Positions 19,303 to 28,182 of a stretch of DNA of 64,000 bases are shown here, one piece after another. The stretch covers positions 455,483 through 519,482 of the forward strand of contig NZ_JAGGJZ010000002.1 of NCBI RefSeq assembly GCF_017873235.1. Reading direction: 5' to 3'. Made by a program: the position numbers and the translations under genes. Position 1 is the first letter of the stretch; every line of letters starts with the position of its first letter. The notes beneath the pieces are model-generated. The model had not been told where the DNA came from and did not search any database. It saw nothing but the letters and a program-made list of their open reading frames with translations. The stretch is from Clostridium moniliforme (GTDB taxonomy: Bacteria > Bacillota > Clostridia > Clostridiales > Clostridiaceae).

Positions 19303-19645
19303 AAATTTATATCTATGTTTTAATTTATTGTTCATTTTAGATAGAACTGTAAGATCATTTTTTGAAATTATGAATGGTTATCTAAAATTAAACTTATTTA
19401 AAATTTAGCTTAATTAAAAGCCCAGTACAAAATGTAGCTTTTTGTACTGGGCTTTAATGATAAATCATTAGATAGTTATAGAAATTCTAACTTTTAGAGA
19501 GGTATTGTTATATTAGAATTATACGCTTATAAATAAAAAAATATTCTTTAATTATAAATTGATAAGAAATATTTATTATAATAGAAATAAAGTTTAAAAG
19601 ATTTTATAATAAAATAAGAGATATATAATAGAAGGGAAGAGTAAT
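19303..19645. other. Intergenic region with one terminator
   Basis: No gene is seen in this 343-base gap. AAAGCCCAGTACAAA (19417-19431) and TTTGTACTGGGCTTT (19441-19455) form a perfect 15-base-pair stem followed by AATG, ending the TraX-family transcript. The remainder is AT-rich sequence that leads to the promoter of the next gene; I see no conserved RNA. Confidence 0.7.
19417..19457 (+). terminator. Terminator after TraX-family gene
   Basis: Perfect 15-base-pair hairpin with a nine-base loop (19417-19431 with 19441-19455). The plus-strand T tract is the last arm itself. Confidence 0.75.
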
Positions 19646-20602
19646 ATGAAAAAAATTGTAGTTTTAGATGGAAAAACTTTAGGAAATGTAGATTATAATT
19701 TACTAAAGGAATTTGGAGAATTAAAATTATATGATACTACTAATAAGGAAGAAGTTGTAGAAAGAATAAAGGATGCTAATATAATTCTTACTAATAAAGT
19801 TATATTAAATGAAGATAACTTAAAAAATGCAAAAAATTTAGAGCTTATATGTGAAATGGCTACAGGATTTAATAATATTGATGTTGAATATGCAAAAGAA
19901 AGAGGAATAGCAGTTACTAATGTTGCTGGATATTCAACTAATACAGTTGTACAACATACATTTGCCACAGCATTAAATTTGTATGATAAAATAAGTTATT
20001 ACGATAATTATGTTAAATCAGGAGAATATTCAAAGGCAGATATTTTTACAAGTTTAGATAAGCCTTTCTATGATTTAATGGGAAAAACTTGGGGAATAAT
20101 TGGATTAGGTGCTATAGGTAGGGGCGTTGCAAATGTATGTAAGGCTTTTGGAGTTAATGTAATTTATTATTCAACTTCAGGAAAAAATAATAATAGTGAG
20201 TATAAAAGAGTTAATTTAGAAGAACTTTTAAAAGAATCAGATATAATTTCAATTCATGCTCCTTTAAATGATAACACTAAAAATTTAATAAATTACGAAA
20301 ATTTATGTAAGATGAAAGAAAATGCAATTGTAATAAATATGGGAAGAGGACCAATTGTCGTAGATGAGGATTTAGCTAGAGCAATAGATGAAGAAAAGAT
20401 TTTAGGTGCAGCCATTGATGTATTTTCAGTTGAGCCAATAAAAGAAGATAATCCTCTTTTATCAGTAAAAAATAAAGATAGATTAATTTTAACACCACAT
20501 ATAGCATGGGCTAGTGTTGAGGCTAGAAATAGATTATTTACTGATTTATTAGAAAATATAAGAGCTTTTAATAGAGGAGAAAGAAGAAATAGAATAGAAT
20601 AA
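19646..20602 (+). CDS. D-2-hydroxyacid dehydrogenase
   Basis: NAD-dependent dehydrogenase of 318 residues, glycerate/hydroxypyruvate reductase-like. The Rossmann motif GLGAIGRGVANVCKAFG is present, and the catalytic triad is readable as Arg in INMGRGPIV, Glu in DVFSVEPI and His in LTPHIAWAS. It lacks the ACT domain of SerA. The exact 2-ketoacid substrate (hydroxypyruvate, glyoxylate or pyruvate) cannot be settled from sequence. ATG follows GAAGGGAAGAG. It is monocistronic, between two terminators. Confidence 0.88.
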   Translation: MKKIVVLDGKTLGNVDYNLLKEFGELKLYDTTNKEEVVERIKDANIILTNKVILNEDNLKNAKNLELICEMATGFNNIDVEYAKERGIAVTNVAGYSTNTVVQHTFATALNLYDKISYYDNYVKSGEYSKADIFTSLDKPFYDLMGKTWGIIGLGAIGRGVANVCKAFGVNVIYYSTSGKNNNSEYKRVNLEELLKESDIISIHAPLNDNTKNLINYENLCKMKENAIVINMGRGPIVVDEDLARAIDEEKILGAAIDVFSVEPIKEDNPLLSVKNKDRLILTPHIAWASVEARNRLFTDLLENIRAFNRGERRNRIE

Positions 20603-20636
20603 AAATTTATTAAAATGTAATATTTTAAGTTTTAAT

Positions 20637-20697
20637 AAAGGGCAAAATAATAAACTGTATAGGTAAGTATAATTTAGTTTTATTATTTTGCCTTTTA
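20637..20697. terminator. Bidirectional terminator, repeated type
   Basis: GGCAAAATAATAAAC (20641-20655) pairs with GTTTTATTATTTTGCC (20677-20692), then TTTTATTT. The first 20 bases also occur at 27231-27250 in another terminator. It separates the dehydrogenase and the convergent gerXC. Confidence 0.75.
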
Positions 20698-20770
20698 TTT
20701 ATAATTAGTTTTTAAAATTACACTTTAAATAATAAATTAATTTACTTATTTAAGTATTTAAAAAATATAT

Positions 20771-21907
20771 TTAGTATAAAGATAAATTACCTATTCCAAA
20801 TTTATTTATATTAAAATCTACATTAACATTTATTGAAGATTTTAATACCTCCTCATCCCAATTGGTAATTTTATGTCTTCCGTATTTAGTGGCAGCTATG
20901 TATCCTAAATTTAATAAATCCATTTTATAATTGGATTTCATTGTATATATGAATCCAGAAAGGATTTTTTTTAAATAATTACTTATTCTTTTTTCAAGCT
21001 GTTTTTGTTCATATGGAGAAATTATTAATCTGTTTGAACTATTATTATTAAGTATTTGACCATTAATTTTTAAATTTATATCGAAATTAAAGGTGTTATC
21101 ATTATTTTTAGTGCATTCAACTTTTCTTTTACATATTGTATTAAAAGATATATATGAATTATCATCTTCTAAAAAGGTAGTTATTCCAGTACTAAAGTTA
21201 TTTCTTAACATATTAAGATTTCTAAATTGTTCTTGAGGAATAGAAGCAACGAACTTTCCTTTATCAAATACTGACATAGAAGTTAAGTATAATTTATTAT
21301 TTATTATATCTATATTAGGAGTTATAAATTTAAGTCCTTCTGTACTATTTTGAATATATGCATTATATAATTGTTGTAAATTAGAAAAATGAGAGTAGGA
21401 TTGTAAAGAGTTAACTAGGCCTTCAATATAATCTGGGGCTGTAGAATATCCTGGAACTTTCATTTCTAAAACATCTTTAGGGTCATTTGATGTTGTAATA
21501 ACTATTGCTGAACCATTTGTTTGGGTATTATTTAATAAACCATCTAAAGAAGGATTTATTCCATCTTTTGATATCTTTTTTGAAAAAAGATATATTTTTT
21601 CAGAACCAAGAGAGAATTTTCTACCAGAATGAAATTGTCTATCTATTCTAGCTTCAGTTGAGGTTACTCCCTTTGATTCTAATATATGACTAGTTATTTC
21701 ATTTGTATTAGTAAAATCATATACCAACACAGGTATTGAAAAAATTTTTTTATCCATAGAAGTTTCTATATCAAAACCTATGCCTGCAACAAAATCAATA
21801 TCTTCAATGTTAGAAAAATGAAAATGTTTATATAAATTTGATATTCCAGCGAAACATAAAATTATAATTGATAATATAATATATCTACGAAGGGTTTTCC
21901 AGGTCAT
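20771..21907 (-). CDS. Spore germination protein, Ger(x)C family
   Basis: C subunit of a GerA-type germinant receptor, 378 residues. After an N-terminal hydrophobic segment comes the family start IEDIDFVAGIGFDIE and the Ger(x)C C-terminal domain. Family members are lipoproteins with a GC lipobox. Here the only cysteine in the signal region is in IIILCFAGIS, with Leu at -1, so the lipobox is not canonical and the protein may be membrane-anchored by its helix. ATG follows AAGGAGGAG and overlaps the gerXB end by 23 nt. Expression in the forespore is expected from the family. Confidence 0.85.
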   Translation of the reverse strand: MTWKTLRRYIILSIIILCFAGISNLYKHFHFSNIEDIDFVAGIGFDIETSMDKKIFSIPVLVYDFTNTNEITSHILESKGVTSTEARIDRQFHSGRKFSLGSEKIYLFSKKISKDGINPSLDGLLNNTQTNGSAIVITTSNDPKDVLEMKVPGYSTAPDYIEGLVNSLQSYSHFSNLQQLYNAYIQNSTEGLKFITPNIDIINNKLYLTSMSVFDKGKFVASIPQEQFRNLNMLRNNFSTGITTFLEDDNSYISFNTICKRKVECTKNNDNTFNFDINLKINGQILNNNSSNRLIISPYEQKQLEKRISNYLKKILSGFIYTMKSNYKMDLLNLGYIAATKYGRHKITNWDEEVLKSSINVNVDFNINKFGIGNLSLY

Positions 21908-22976
21908 TTTTTCTCCTCCTTATTACAGATATAAATAAAAGAAATATATTAAATAATAGTAAAATCATCATTGGAATGAAAATATAATTAACAAAGTAAA
22001 TTAAAGCTATTACATTACTAATTAATTTTGATGCAAAATAAAAAAGTGGTATAAGAACTATTAACCAAAGTTTTTTATATTTAGTATTTTTGTTAGGTGG
22101 TAACATATTGATTAAATTTGTAATTGATAATGCAGAATTTTTTAAAGAGTGAATTGACCAACAAAACATAAATACTAATATAAAGCTATTAATAAGTGGA
22201 ACTTTAATTGAAGCCATTATATCAAGCATTGGAAAATAAAATAAATTTAAAGTATCAGGACCAAAATGAAAAATTGCTACAAATACTAACCAAGTAACTA
22301 TTAATATTAATATAGAAGTTGTAGTTATGGCTATTTTTTTGTAATCTGTTTTATTTTTTAAATAAGGTAAATATAACAACATTATTTCAAAACCTGCATA
22401 CACATATATACCATGATATATTGCTCTAAATAGTTCATTAGATTTTATGGATAGTATTGGCATTATATTTAGTTTATTTCCCTTTAGTAAAGAAAAACCT
22501 AGTAAAATACATATTGCAACAATAATATATAAAGTAAATTGACCTAATTTTAATTGAGCTTTAAATCTAAAAAATGTAGCTATAGCTGCTGATATTATTA
22601 TAATTATCAGTGTTTCATATGTTGTATAATACCAAAGTATTGTATTTACAAGTATCATAGAAAAACCTGCAAAGTGAGTAGTGCTATATGAAAAAATATA
22701 TATGATAAAAAAAATATTAAAAATATTTCCTAAAATTTTTCCGAGAAGTTCTCTATTTATTTCAAAAATATTTTTATCAGGATAGGTTTTAAAAACAAAT
22801 CCATACATAGCAAAAAATAAAATTGGATATATACCAGATAATGCTGTAGTTATCCATGCATCTTGTGCTGCATAAGTATTTATAACAGCTGGAAATTTAA
22901 GTTCAGTTATAATTATAGAATATCCTACAAGCATACATATAAATTCACTGGTTGATATTTGAATATTTTTTTTCAT
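21885..22976 (-). CDS. Spore germination protein, GerAB permease family
   Basis: B subunit of the germinant receptor, an amino-acid-permease-like protein (APC superfamily) with about ten transmembrane helices, which binds the germinant. The family start ISTSEFICMLVGYSI is present. The start is taken as ATG 22974-22976, which has GTGGAG about ten bases upstream, rather than GTG 22988, which abuts that site. It overlaps the 3' end of the A gene by 32 nt and the start of the C gene, showing translational coupling of the A-B-C operon. 363 residues. Confidence 0.88.
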   Translation of the reverse strand: MKKNIQISTSEFICMLVGYSIIITELKFPAVINTYAAQDAWITTALSGIYPILFFAMYGFVFKTYPDKNIFEINRELLGKILGNIFNIFFIIYIFSYSTTHFAGFSMILVNTILWYYTTYETLIIIIISAAIATFFRFKAQLKLGQFTLYIIVAICILLGFSLLKGNKLNIMPILSIKSNELFRAIYHGIYVYAGFEIMLLYLPYLKNKTDYKKIAITTTSILILIVTWLVFVAIFHFGPDTLNLFYFPMLDIMASIKVPLINSFILVFMFCWSIHSLKNSALSITNLINMLPPNKNTKYKKLWLIVLIPLFYFASKLISNVIALIYFVNYIFIPMMILLLFNIFLLFISVIRRRKNDLENPS

Positions 22977-24450
22977 TGTATTTTTCACTCCACTTTTTTA
23001 TATGATTAGTACCTAGTCTAATTTTATCTTTTGTTTTAGATATAATAGGTCTTTTTATAAGACTTGAAAGTTTACTTCTAGCAAAGGTATCTTTCATGTC
23101 ATCAGAATAAAAAGATACATAATCAACTCCATATATATTTAAATTAAAAAGGTATAATAATAAAAAGAAGGAGCCTATGACAAAGCCTAATATTCCAAAG
23201 GAGTTTGATAATATTAGAAATGGGAATTTCATAAGTCTTATAGAAAGTGCCATTTGATAATTTGGTATTAGAAATGTACAAACAACACTTATTCCAACTA
23301 TAAATAATGCAGATGGAGATACAATTTTAGATTGAATAGCTGCATCACCAATTATAATTCCGCTAACTATACTTAAAGTTTGACCTACTTTTGTTGGAAG
23401 ACGAAGACCACCTTCTCTTAAAAATTCTATAACTAAGTCCATAGTGAATATTTCTAAAAAAGGAGACAAAGGAATTCCTTGTCTTGAATTAGCTATTGGT
23501 TGAACATATTTGTCAATTAATAGTTCTGGATTAAATTTGATTAAAATAACATACAATGAAGGAAGAGTTATAACTATTAAAACTGCAATAAATCTAAGTA
23601 ATCTAGAAAATGATGCAACTATAGTTCTTTGATTGTAATCATCAAGACTATGAAAAAATTCAATTAATAAAGCTGGAAGACATAGGGCATAAGGGCTGCC
23701 TTCCATAAGAACTACTACTTTTCCTTCACTTAATTTATCTACTGCATTTTCTGCTGAGTCTGTTATGTAACTTTGAGGAACCATTGAGTAACTAAACTCT
23801 TCAATATACTGCTGAAGAGCTCCAAGAGATTGAATATTATCTATATCTAATAATGCTATATCTTTTATTACATTTTTAACTACAGTTTCATTTGCAACAT
23901 CTTTAAGATATAAAATATTTATATTTGTTTTGCTTCTTCTTCCTAAATTCATACTTTTTATTATTAAATTTTTATCTTTTATTCTTCGTTTAAACATTGA
24001 AATATTAGTTTCTAATGATTCATTAAGATCTTCCTTAGATGAAGCTATAGTAGAAGTTATAGTTGGAGTAGAAATACTCCTATATTGAATTGAAATTGTA
24101 TCAATTATTATAGCTTTTCTTAATCCGTAAAAAGTTAATATAGTTTTACCAGAACGCAACGCGTTAACTATTTCTGAAAAAGAATCTTCTATCAAACAAT
24201 TACTTACTGGCAAAGCAACTTTTGTTAAAAAATCACATTTATCAATATTATCAGGAAATAAAATATTAAAGTTATACATAAGGGGAGTTAAAATATCCCT
24301 ATTTATTATTTCCTTATTTACCATTGTATCTGAATACATAATTACTATAGGTGTAGATTTATTTTTATCTATTAATAAGTCTTTAATTATAATAGTGGAT
24401 TCTGTAGAGGTTGCACTTTTTATAAGTTCACTAACAAATTTATCATCCAT
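22945..24450 (-). CDS. Spore germination protein, GerAA family
   Basis: A subunit of the germinant receptor, 501 residues. The soluble N-terminal part carries LIIKSMNLGRRSKTNINILYLKDV, and the membrane part begins near LPSLYVILI and includes the conserved RQGIPLSPFLEIFTMDLVIEFLREGGLRLP. The start is ATG 24448-24450 with AGGAGA seven bases upstream; an upstream ATG 15 codons earlier lacks a site. First gene of a complete A-B-C receptor operon. The germinant cannot be told from sequence. Confidence 0.9.
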   Translation of the reverse strand: MDDKFVSELIKSATSTESTIIIKDLLIDKNKSTPIVIMYSDTMVNKEIINRDILTPLMYNFNILFPDNIDKCDFLTKVALPVSNCLIEDSFSEIVNALRSGKTILTFYGLRKAIIIDTISIQYRSISTPTITSTIASSKEDLNESLETNISMFKRRIKDKNLIIKSMNLGRRSKTNINILYLKDVANETVVKNVIKDIALLDIDNIQSLGALQQYIEEFSYSMVPQSYITDSAENAVDKLSEGKVVVLMEGSPYALCLPALLIEFFHSLDDYNQRTIVASFSRLLRFIAVLIVITLPSLYVILIKFNPELLIDKYVQPIANSRQGIPLSPFLEIFTMDLVIEFLREGGLRLPTKVGQTLSIVSGIIIGDAAIQSKIVSPSALFIVGISVVCTFLIPNYQMALSIRLMKFPFLILSNSFGILGFVIGSFFLLLYLFNLNIYGVDYVSFYSDDMKDTFARSKLSSLIKRPIISKTKDKIRLGTNHIKKWSEKYNEKKYSNINQ

Positions 24451-24525
24451 AATATTTTCTCCTAGTATTATTTTTAATAAATATATTTTTCTCATAAATT
24501 ACTAGATTTATTCTAATAATTAATA

Positions 24526-24566
24526 AAGCTATAAGTTAGAATTTTAAATTTCTAAACTTATAGCTT
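24526..24566 (-). terminator. Hairpin between HAD gene and gerXA
   Basis: AAGCTATAAGTTAGA (24526-24540) pairs with TCTAAACTTATAGCTT (24551-24566) with one bulge. It lies after the minus-strand HAD gene and before the germination operon. The T tract is weak, so termination may be partial. Confidence 0.5.
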
Positions 24567-24643
24567 AAATGTGTATTAATATATTAAATTAAGGCTATCT
24601 AAAATCAACACGAAAATAAAAGATAACCTAAATTAAAAATTTT

Positions 24644-25426
24644 TTAAAGTATACTTTTTATTACTTGAAGAACTCCATTTTCCTTATTACTTTTTGCTAT
24701 GAAATTTCCATAGGCTTTTACTTCATCTAGGGCGTCCTCCATAACATAGCTGTAATAAGCTTGCTTTAGCATATCAACATCATTGAAGTAATCTCCAAAG
24801 ACCATAGTTTCTTCTTTAGAAATAGAATGCAATTTTTGTATTTTTGCAATAGCTGATCCTTTAGAAACATTTTTATTAGTTATATCAGTCCAAAATCTTC
24901 CTGCTACTGAAACTTTACAATATTTTTTTAAATCTTTTTCTATAATAGGATATGAATTAGTTAATGCATTATCCATATCACAAATAGAAATTTTAAATAT
25001 GTCATCATCTATGTCATCATAAGATTCTATTATTGTTTTTTCTAAATAATATTTATTAATTTCTTCTAAAGTATTTTTATTACAGTTTAAATGATAGAAG
25101 CTTTTAACTCCACAAAAAACAACTGTTATATTTTTGACTTTATTGCAAGAATTAATAATTTTTTTTATTATATTTTTAGGAATAATCTCTAAGGCTGTTA
25201 CCTTACCATTTTCAACAACCATAGCTCCATTATCTGAAATATATGATAATTCATCAGAAATTGGTTTAAAATCTCTATATAAAGTTTTATAAGGACGACC
25301 ACTAGCAACAATAAATTCTATATTTTTTTCTTTTAATTTTTTAAATATATCAAAAAATTCTTTAGGCACTTCTCCACTAGGCGTTAATAAAGTACCATCC
25401 ATATCTGAAGCGATTAATTTTATCAA
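24644..25426 (-). CDS. Cof-type HAD hydrolase
   Basis: HAD-superfamily IIB phosphatase, 260 residues. Motif I is LIASDMDGTLL, motif II VASGRP, motif III is a Lys in the NKNVSKGSAI region, and motif IV is VFGDYFNDVDML. Such enzymes hydrolyse sugar phosphates, FMN or similar in the cytosol; the substrate here is unknown. The start is TTG 25424-25426, with AAAGGGTGA upstream; a longer in-frame start lacks a site. It is divergent from the glycine-riboswitch transporter. Confidence 0.85.
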   Translation of the reverse strand: MIKLIASDMDGTLLTPSGEVPKEFFDIFKKLKEKNIEFIVASGRPYKTLYRDFKPISDELSYISDNGAMVVENGKVTALEIIPKNIIKKIINSCNKVKNITVVFCGVKSFYHLNCNKNTLEEINKYYLEKTIIESYDDIDDDIFKISICDMDNALTNSYPIIEKDLKKYCKVSVAGRFWTDITNKNVSKGSAIAKIQKLHSISKEETMVFGDYFNDVDMLKQAYYSYVMEDALDEVKAYGNFIAKSNKENGVLQVIKSIL

Positions 25427-25543
25427 AATATCACCCTTTCTCTTAATGTTTTTAACAAACATTATAATATCACAAATAGTATGTTATTAACAATAATGAT
25501 AATTATATAACAATGATAATGAGAACAATAAATTAATATAAGC

Positions 25544-25573
25544 TTGATTTATAATAAGATTGTATTATATAAT
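25544..25573 (+). promoter_or_regulatory. Promoter of the glycine-riboswitch transcript
   Basis: TTGATT at 25544-25549, an 18-base spacer and TATAAT at 25568-25573. It places the transcript start about 15-20 bases ahead of the riboswitch leader. Confidence 0.6.
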
Positions 25574-25596
25574 AAATCATAAAAATATAATATGTG

Positions 25597-25788
25597 TTCG
25601 GATGAAGATAGTGGGAGAGTGATTAGCTTATTTGTTAGTCCACCGAAGAGGGAAAATCTTTCAGGTTATAGGACCGCTATTGGACGAGCCTCTGGAGAGA
25701 TTCAAAATTTTTATTTTGAACACCGAAGGAGCAAGGTATATAAATTTTTATATGCTGAAACTCTCAGGTAAAAGGACAGGGGATTTTT
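25597..25788 (+). promoter_or_regulatory. Tandem glycine riboswitch
   Basis: Two glycine aptamers in series. Aptamer 1 contains GGGAGAGTGATT, CACCGAAGAGGG and CTTTCAGGT...AGGACCG. Aptamer 2 contains CTCTGGAGAGATTC, CACCGAAGGAGCAAGG and AAACTCTCAGGTAAAAGGAC. The 5' leader GGATGAAG and the linker GGACGAGC match the inter-aptamer kink-turn partners of this class. It precedes an AGCS amino-acid symporter, a common target. Open reading frames crossing it are not genes. Confidence 0.95.
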
Positions 25789-25850
25789 TGAAGTTAAATA
25801 TATTTTTTAGCTTTATTTAATCTCCTCCATAATTTTAAAATTTAGGAGGA
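25778..25850 (+). promoter_or_regulatory. Expression platform sequestering the alsT ribosome site
   Basis: TCCTCC (25823-25828) can pair with the Shine-Dalgarno GGAGGA (25845-25850), extended by AATTTT/AAAATT between them. Alternatively AATCTCCT (25819-25826) can pair with AGGGGATT (25778-25785). The first five bases of that element form P1 of aptamer 2 with CCTCT (25689-25693). Glycine binding would hold P1, free the anti-SD strand and close the ribosome site: an OFF switch. Confidence 0.6.
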
Positions 25851-25857
25851 ATTTTTT

Positions 25858-27225
25858 ATGGAAAAATTTTTAACAACTATGGACTCAATTGTATGGGGTC
25901 CGCCACTTCTTATTCTTCTTTTAGGAACAGGAGTGTATTTAACTTTTAAACTTAAATTTTTACAAGTTAGAAAACTTTCTAAAGCTTTAAGTTTTATTTT
26001 TAAGAAGGAAAAAGGAGCAAAGGGAGATGTATCAAGTTTTGGTGCTTTATGTACAGCTCTTTCAGCCACTATTGGTACTGGAAATATAGTTGGAGTTGCA
26101 ACTGCAATTAAAGCTGGTGGACCAGGAGCCTTGTTTTGGATGTGGATTGCAGCATTTTTTGGAATGGCAACAAAATATGCAGAAGGTGTTCTTGCTATAA
26201 AATATAGAGAATTTGATGAAAATGGAGTAGTAAAGGGTGGCCCTATGTATTACATACAAAATGGTATGGGAAATAAATTTCTTGCAAAGATTTTTGCTTT
26301 ATGTGGAGTTTTAGTTGCTTTATTTGGAATTGGAACCTTTGCACAGGTTAATTCAATTTCAGAAGGTTTAAAGACAGCTTTTAATGTTCCAACAATTATA
26401 ACTGCTATTGTAATTACTATATTAGTAGCTATGGTAACTCTTGGAGGTATACAAAGAATTTCTAAGGTTTCAGAAATGATAGTACCATTTATGGCTCTTT
26501 TATATATTGTTGGAGTTGTTATGGTAATTTTATTTAATATTAATAAAGTTCCAGAAGCAGTAAAATTAATAGTTCAAAGTGCTTTTAATCCAGAGGCTGC
26601 TTTTGGAGGAGCTACTGGAATATCTATAATTATGGTAATACAAAGAGGAGTAAGTAGAGGAGTCTTTTCAAATGAAGCAGGACTTGGAAGTGCACCAATT
26701 GCAGCAGCAGCTGCAAAGACAAATTCACCTGCAAGACAAGGATTAATATCTATGACAGGTACATTTTTTGATACAATAGTAATTTGTACAATGACAGGTA
26801 TAGTAATTGTTCTTACAGGAATGTATAATTCTCCTCTAGAAGGAACAGCCTTAACAACAGCAGCCTTTGAAGCTGGATTACCAATAGCCTTAATTGGAAA
26901 ATATGTTGTTAATATAGGATTAGTATTTTTTGCTTTTACAACAATACTTGGATGGAATTATTATGGAGAAAAATGTGTTGAATATTTAATTGGTAAAAAT
27001 GCTATTATTCCTTTTAAAATACTTTATATTGCATTAGTTGCAATAGGTGGATTTATATCTTTAGATGTTATTTTTATAGGAGCAGATATAGTTAATGGAC
27101 TTATGGCAATACCTAATCTGATTGCAATTATAGCACTTAGAAAAATTATTTTTGAAGAAACAGATAAATTGTTTTATAAGGAAAGTAAAGAAGAAATAAA
27201 AGAGATTATTTGTGAAATAGATTAA
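25858..27225 (+). CDS. AGCS-family sodium:alanine/glycine symporter
   Basis: Membrane symporter of 455 residues with about ten helices. Family motifs are LSATIGTGNIVGVATAI, GGPGALFWMWIAAFFGMATKYAE and RGVFSNEAGLGSAPIAAAAA. It imports alanine or glycine with sodium. The ATG follows TTAGGAGGAATTTTTT. The glycine riboswitch directly upstream argues that glycine is a physiological substrate. A second AGCS gene at 35783-37186 lacks such a leader. Confidence 0.95.
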   Translation: MEKFLTTMDSIVWGPPLLILLLGTGVYLTFKLKFLQVRKLSKALSFIFKKEKGAKGDVSSFGALCTALSATIGTGNIVGVATAIKAGGPGALFWMWIAAFFGMATKYAEGVLAIKYREFDENGVVKGGPMYYIQNGMGNKFLAKIFALCGVLVALFGIGTFAQVNSISEGLKTAFNVPTIITAIVITILVAMVTLGGIQRISKVSEMIVPFMALLYIVGVVMVILFNINKVPEAVKLIVQSAFNPEAAFGGATGISIIMVIQRGVSRGVFSNEAGLGSAPIAAAAAKTNSPARQGLISMTGTFFDTIVICTMTGIVIVLTGMYNSPLEGTALTTAAFEAGLPIALIGKYVVNIGLVFFAFTTILGWNYYGEKCVEYLIGKNAIIPFKILYIALVAIGGFISLDVIFIGADIVNGLMAIPNLIAIIALRKIIFEETDKLFYKESKEEIKEIICEID

Positions 27226-27230
27226 AAATA

Positions 27231-27318
27231 AAAGGGCAAAATAATAAACTAAATAATTCTATATAATTTTAAAAAATTAATTATATAGAATTTTAAATGT
27301 TTATTATTTTGCTTTTTA
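27231..27318. terminator. Long bidirectional hairpin between alsT-like gene and acyP
   Basis: GGGCAAAATAATAAAC (27234-27249) pairs with GTTTATTATTTTGC at 27299-27312, and inside it ATTCTATATAATT pairs with AATTATATAGAAT, giving an almost continuous long stem ending in TTTTT. The outer arm repeats the one at 20637-20656. Confidence 0.75.
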
Positions 27319-27320
27319 AT

Positions 27321-27593
27321 TTAATAGACTACTTTAAATTTTTTCTCTTTTAAATTTACAGGAAGAGAAGTTATAGTCATATCTATAACTTTAGAAAATC
27401 CATTTCCTTTTTTTATTATATTTAAAAATTTATTTATAGTATCATTATTTCCTTGAACTTCTAATAATACATTTCCGTTAGAGAGGTTTTTTACCCAACC
27501 AGTTAAATTATAATTTATTGCATTAATTTGAACAAAATATCTAAAACCTACTCCTTGAACACGACCAGAAAATATTACTTCTATTCTATTCAT
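27321..27593 (-). CDS. acyP: Acylphosphatase
   Basis: Small alpha/beta enzyme that hydrolyses acyl phosphates such as acetyl phosphate or 1,3-bisphosphoglycerate. The catalytic signature GRVQGVGFRYFV supplies the active-site Arg, and the Asn is in GWVKNLSNGNV. 90 residues is the normal length. ATG 27591-27593 is chosen because AAGGAG lies nine bases upstream; an ATG three codons earlier overlaps that site. It is monocistronic. Confidence 0.92.
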   Translation of the reverse strand: MNRIEVIFSGRVQGVGFRYFVQINAINYNLTGWVKNLSNGNVLLEVQGNNDTINKFLNIIKKGNGFSKVIDMTITSLPVNLKEKKFKVVY

Positions 27594-27746
27594 AAAGCTC
27601 ATCTCCTTTTATAATTATTATTAAATATATTATAAGAAATAAAATTAAAAGAATAAATAGTCAGAAAATTAAGAAAAGTGTTGAAATTATATTTTAAAGA
27701 TAATAAAATAATATGGACAGGAATTTTATGGAGGTTATTTAGGGAT

Positions 27747-28142
27747 ATGGAAAAAAGTTTAGTATTAATAAAACCAGATGGAGTAGAACAAAATGTTATA
27801 GGAAAGATACTATCTATGTATGAAGATAATGGGCTTAAAATAGTATCACTTAAAATGCTTACAGTAGATAAAGAATTTGCAATGAAACATTATAGTGAAC
27901 ATATAGGAAAGCCATTTTTTAACGAATTAATTAATTATATAACTAGAGGACCACTTTGTGCACTTGTTTTAGAAGGGGATGATGCTATTAATAAAATTAG
28001 AAAGATAAATGGAGCAACAAACCCAGAAAAAGCAGAGAAGGGAACAATAAGGGCTTTATATGGTACAAATTTAACAGAAAATTGTGTACATGCTTCAGAT
28101 TCAAAAGAAAGTGCTGCAAGAGAAATAAGTTTATGGTTTTAA
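27747..28142 (+). CDS. ndk: Nucleoside diphosphate kinase
   Basis: Transfers the gamma phosphate between NTPs and NDPs through a phosphohistidine. The N-terminus EKSLVLIKPDGVEQN and the active-site motif NCVHASDS, with the catalytic His, are clear. 131 residues is slightly shorter than the E. coli enzyme but complete. The start is ATG 27747, matching the family N-terminus, with GGAGG and AGGG upstream. The open frame extends 23 codons further upstream without a matching sequence. Confidence 0.95.
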   Translation: MEKSLVLIKPDGVEQNVIGKILSMYEDNGLKIVSLKMLTVDKEFAMKHYSEHIGKPFFNELINYITRGPLCALVLEGDDAINKIRKINGATNPEKAEKGTIRALYGTNLTENCVHASDSKESAAREISLWF

Positions 28143-28143
28143 T

Positions 28144-28182
28144 AAAAAAGCAATCAAGTAAATATACTTGATTGCTTTTTTT
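28144..28182. terminator. Bidirectional terminator between ndk and potD
   Basis: AAAAAAGCAATCAAGTA pairs with TACTTGATTGCTTTTTT, with a run of T on each exit side. Convergent genes end on both flanks. Confidence 0.9.

Noticed and set aside
25632..25820. A 62-codon open frame
   Set aside because: It lies wholly in the tandem glycine riboswitch and its expression platform, has no ribosome site, and has no protein similarity.
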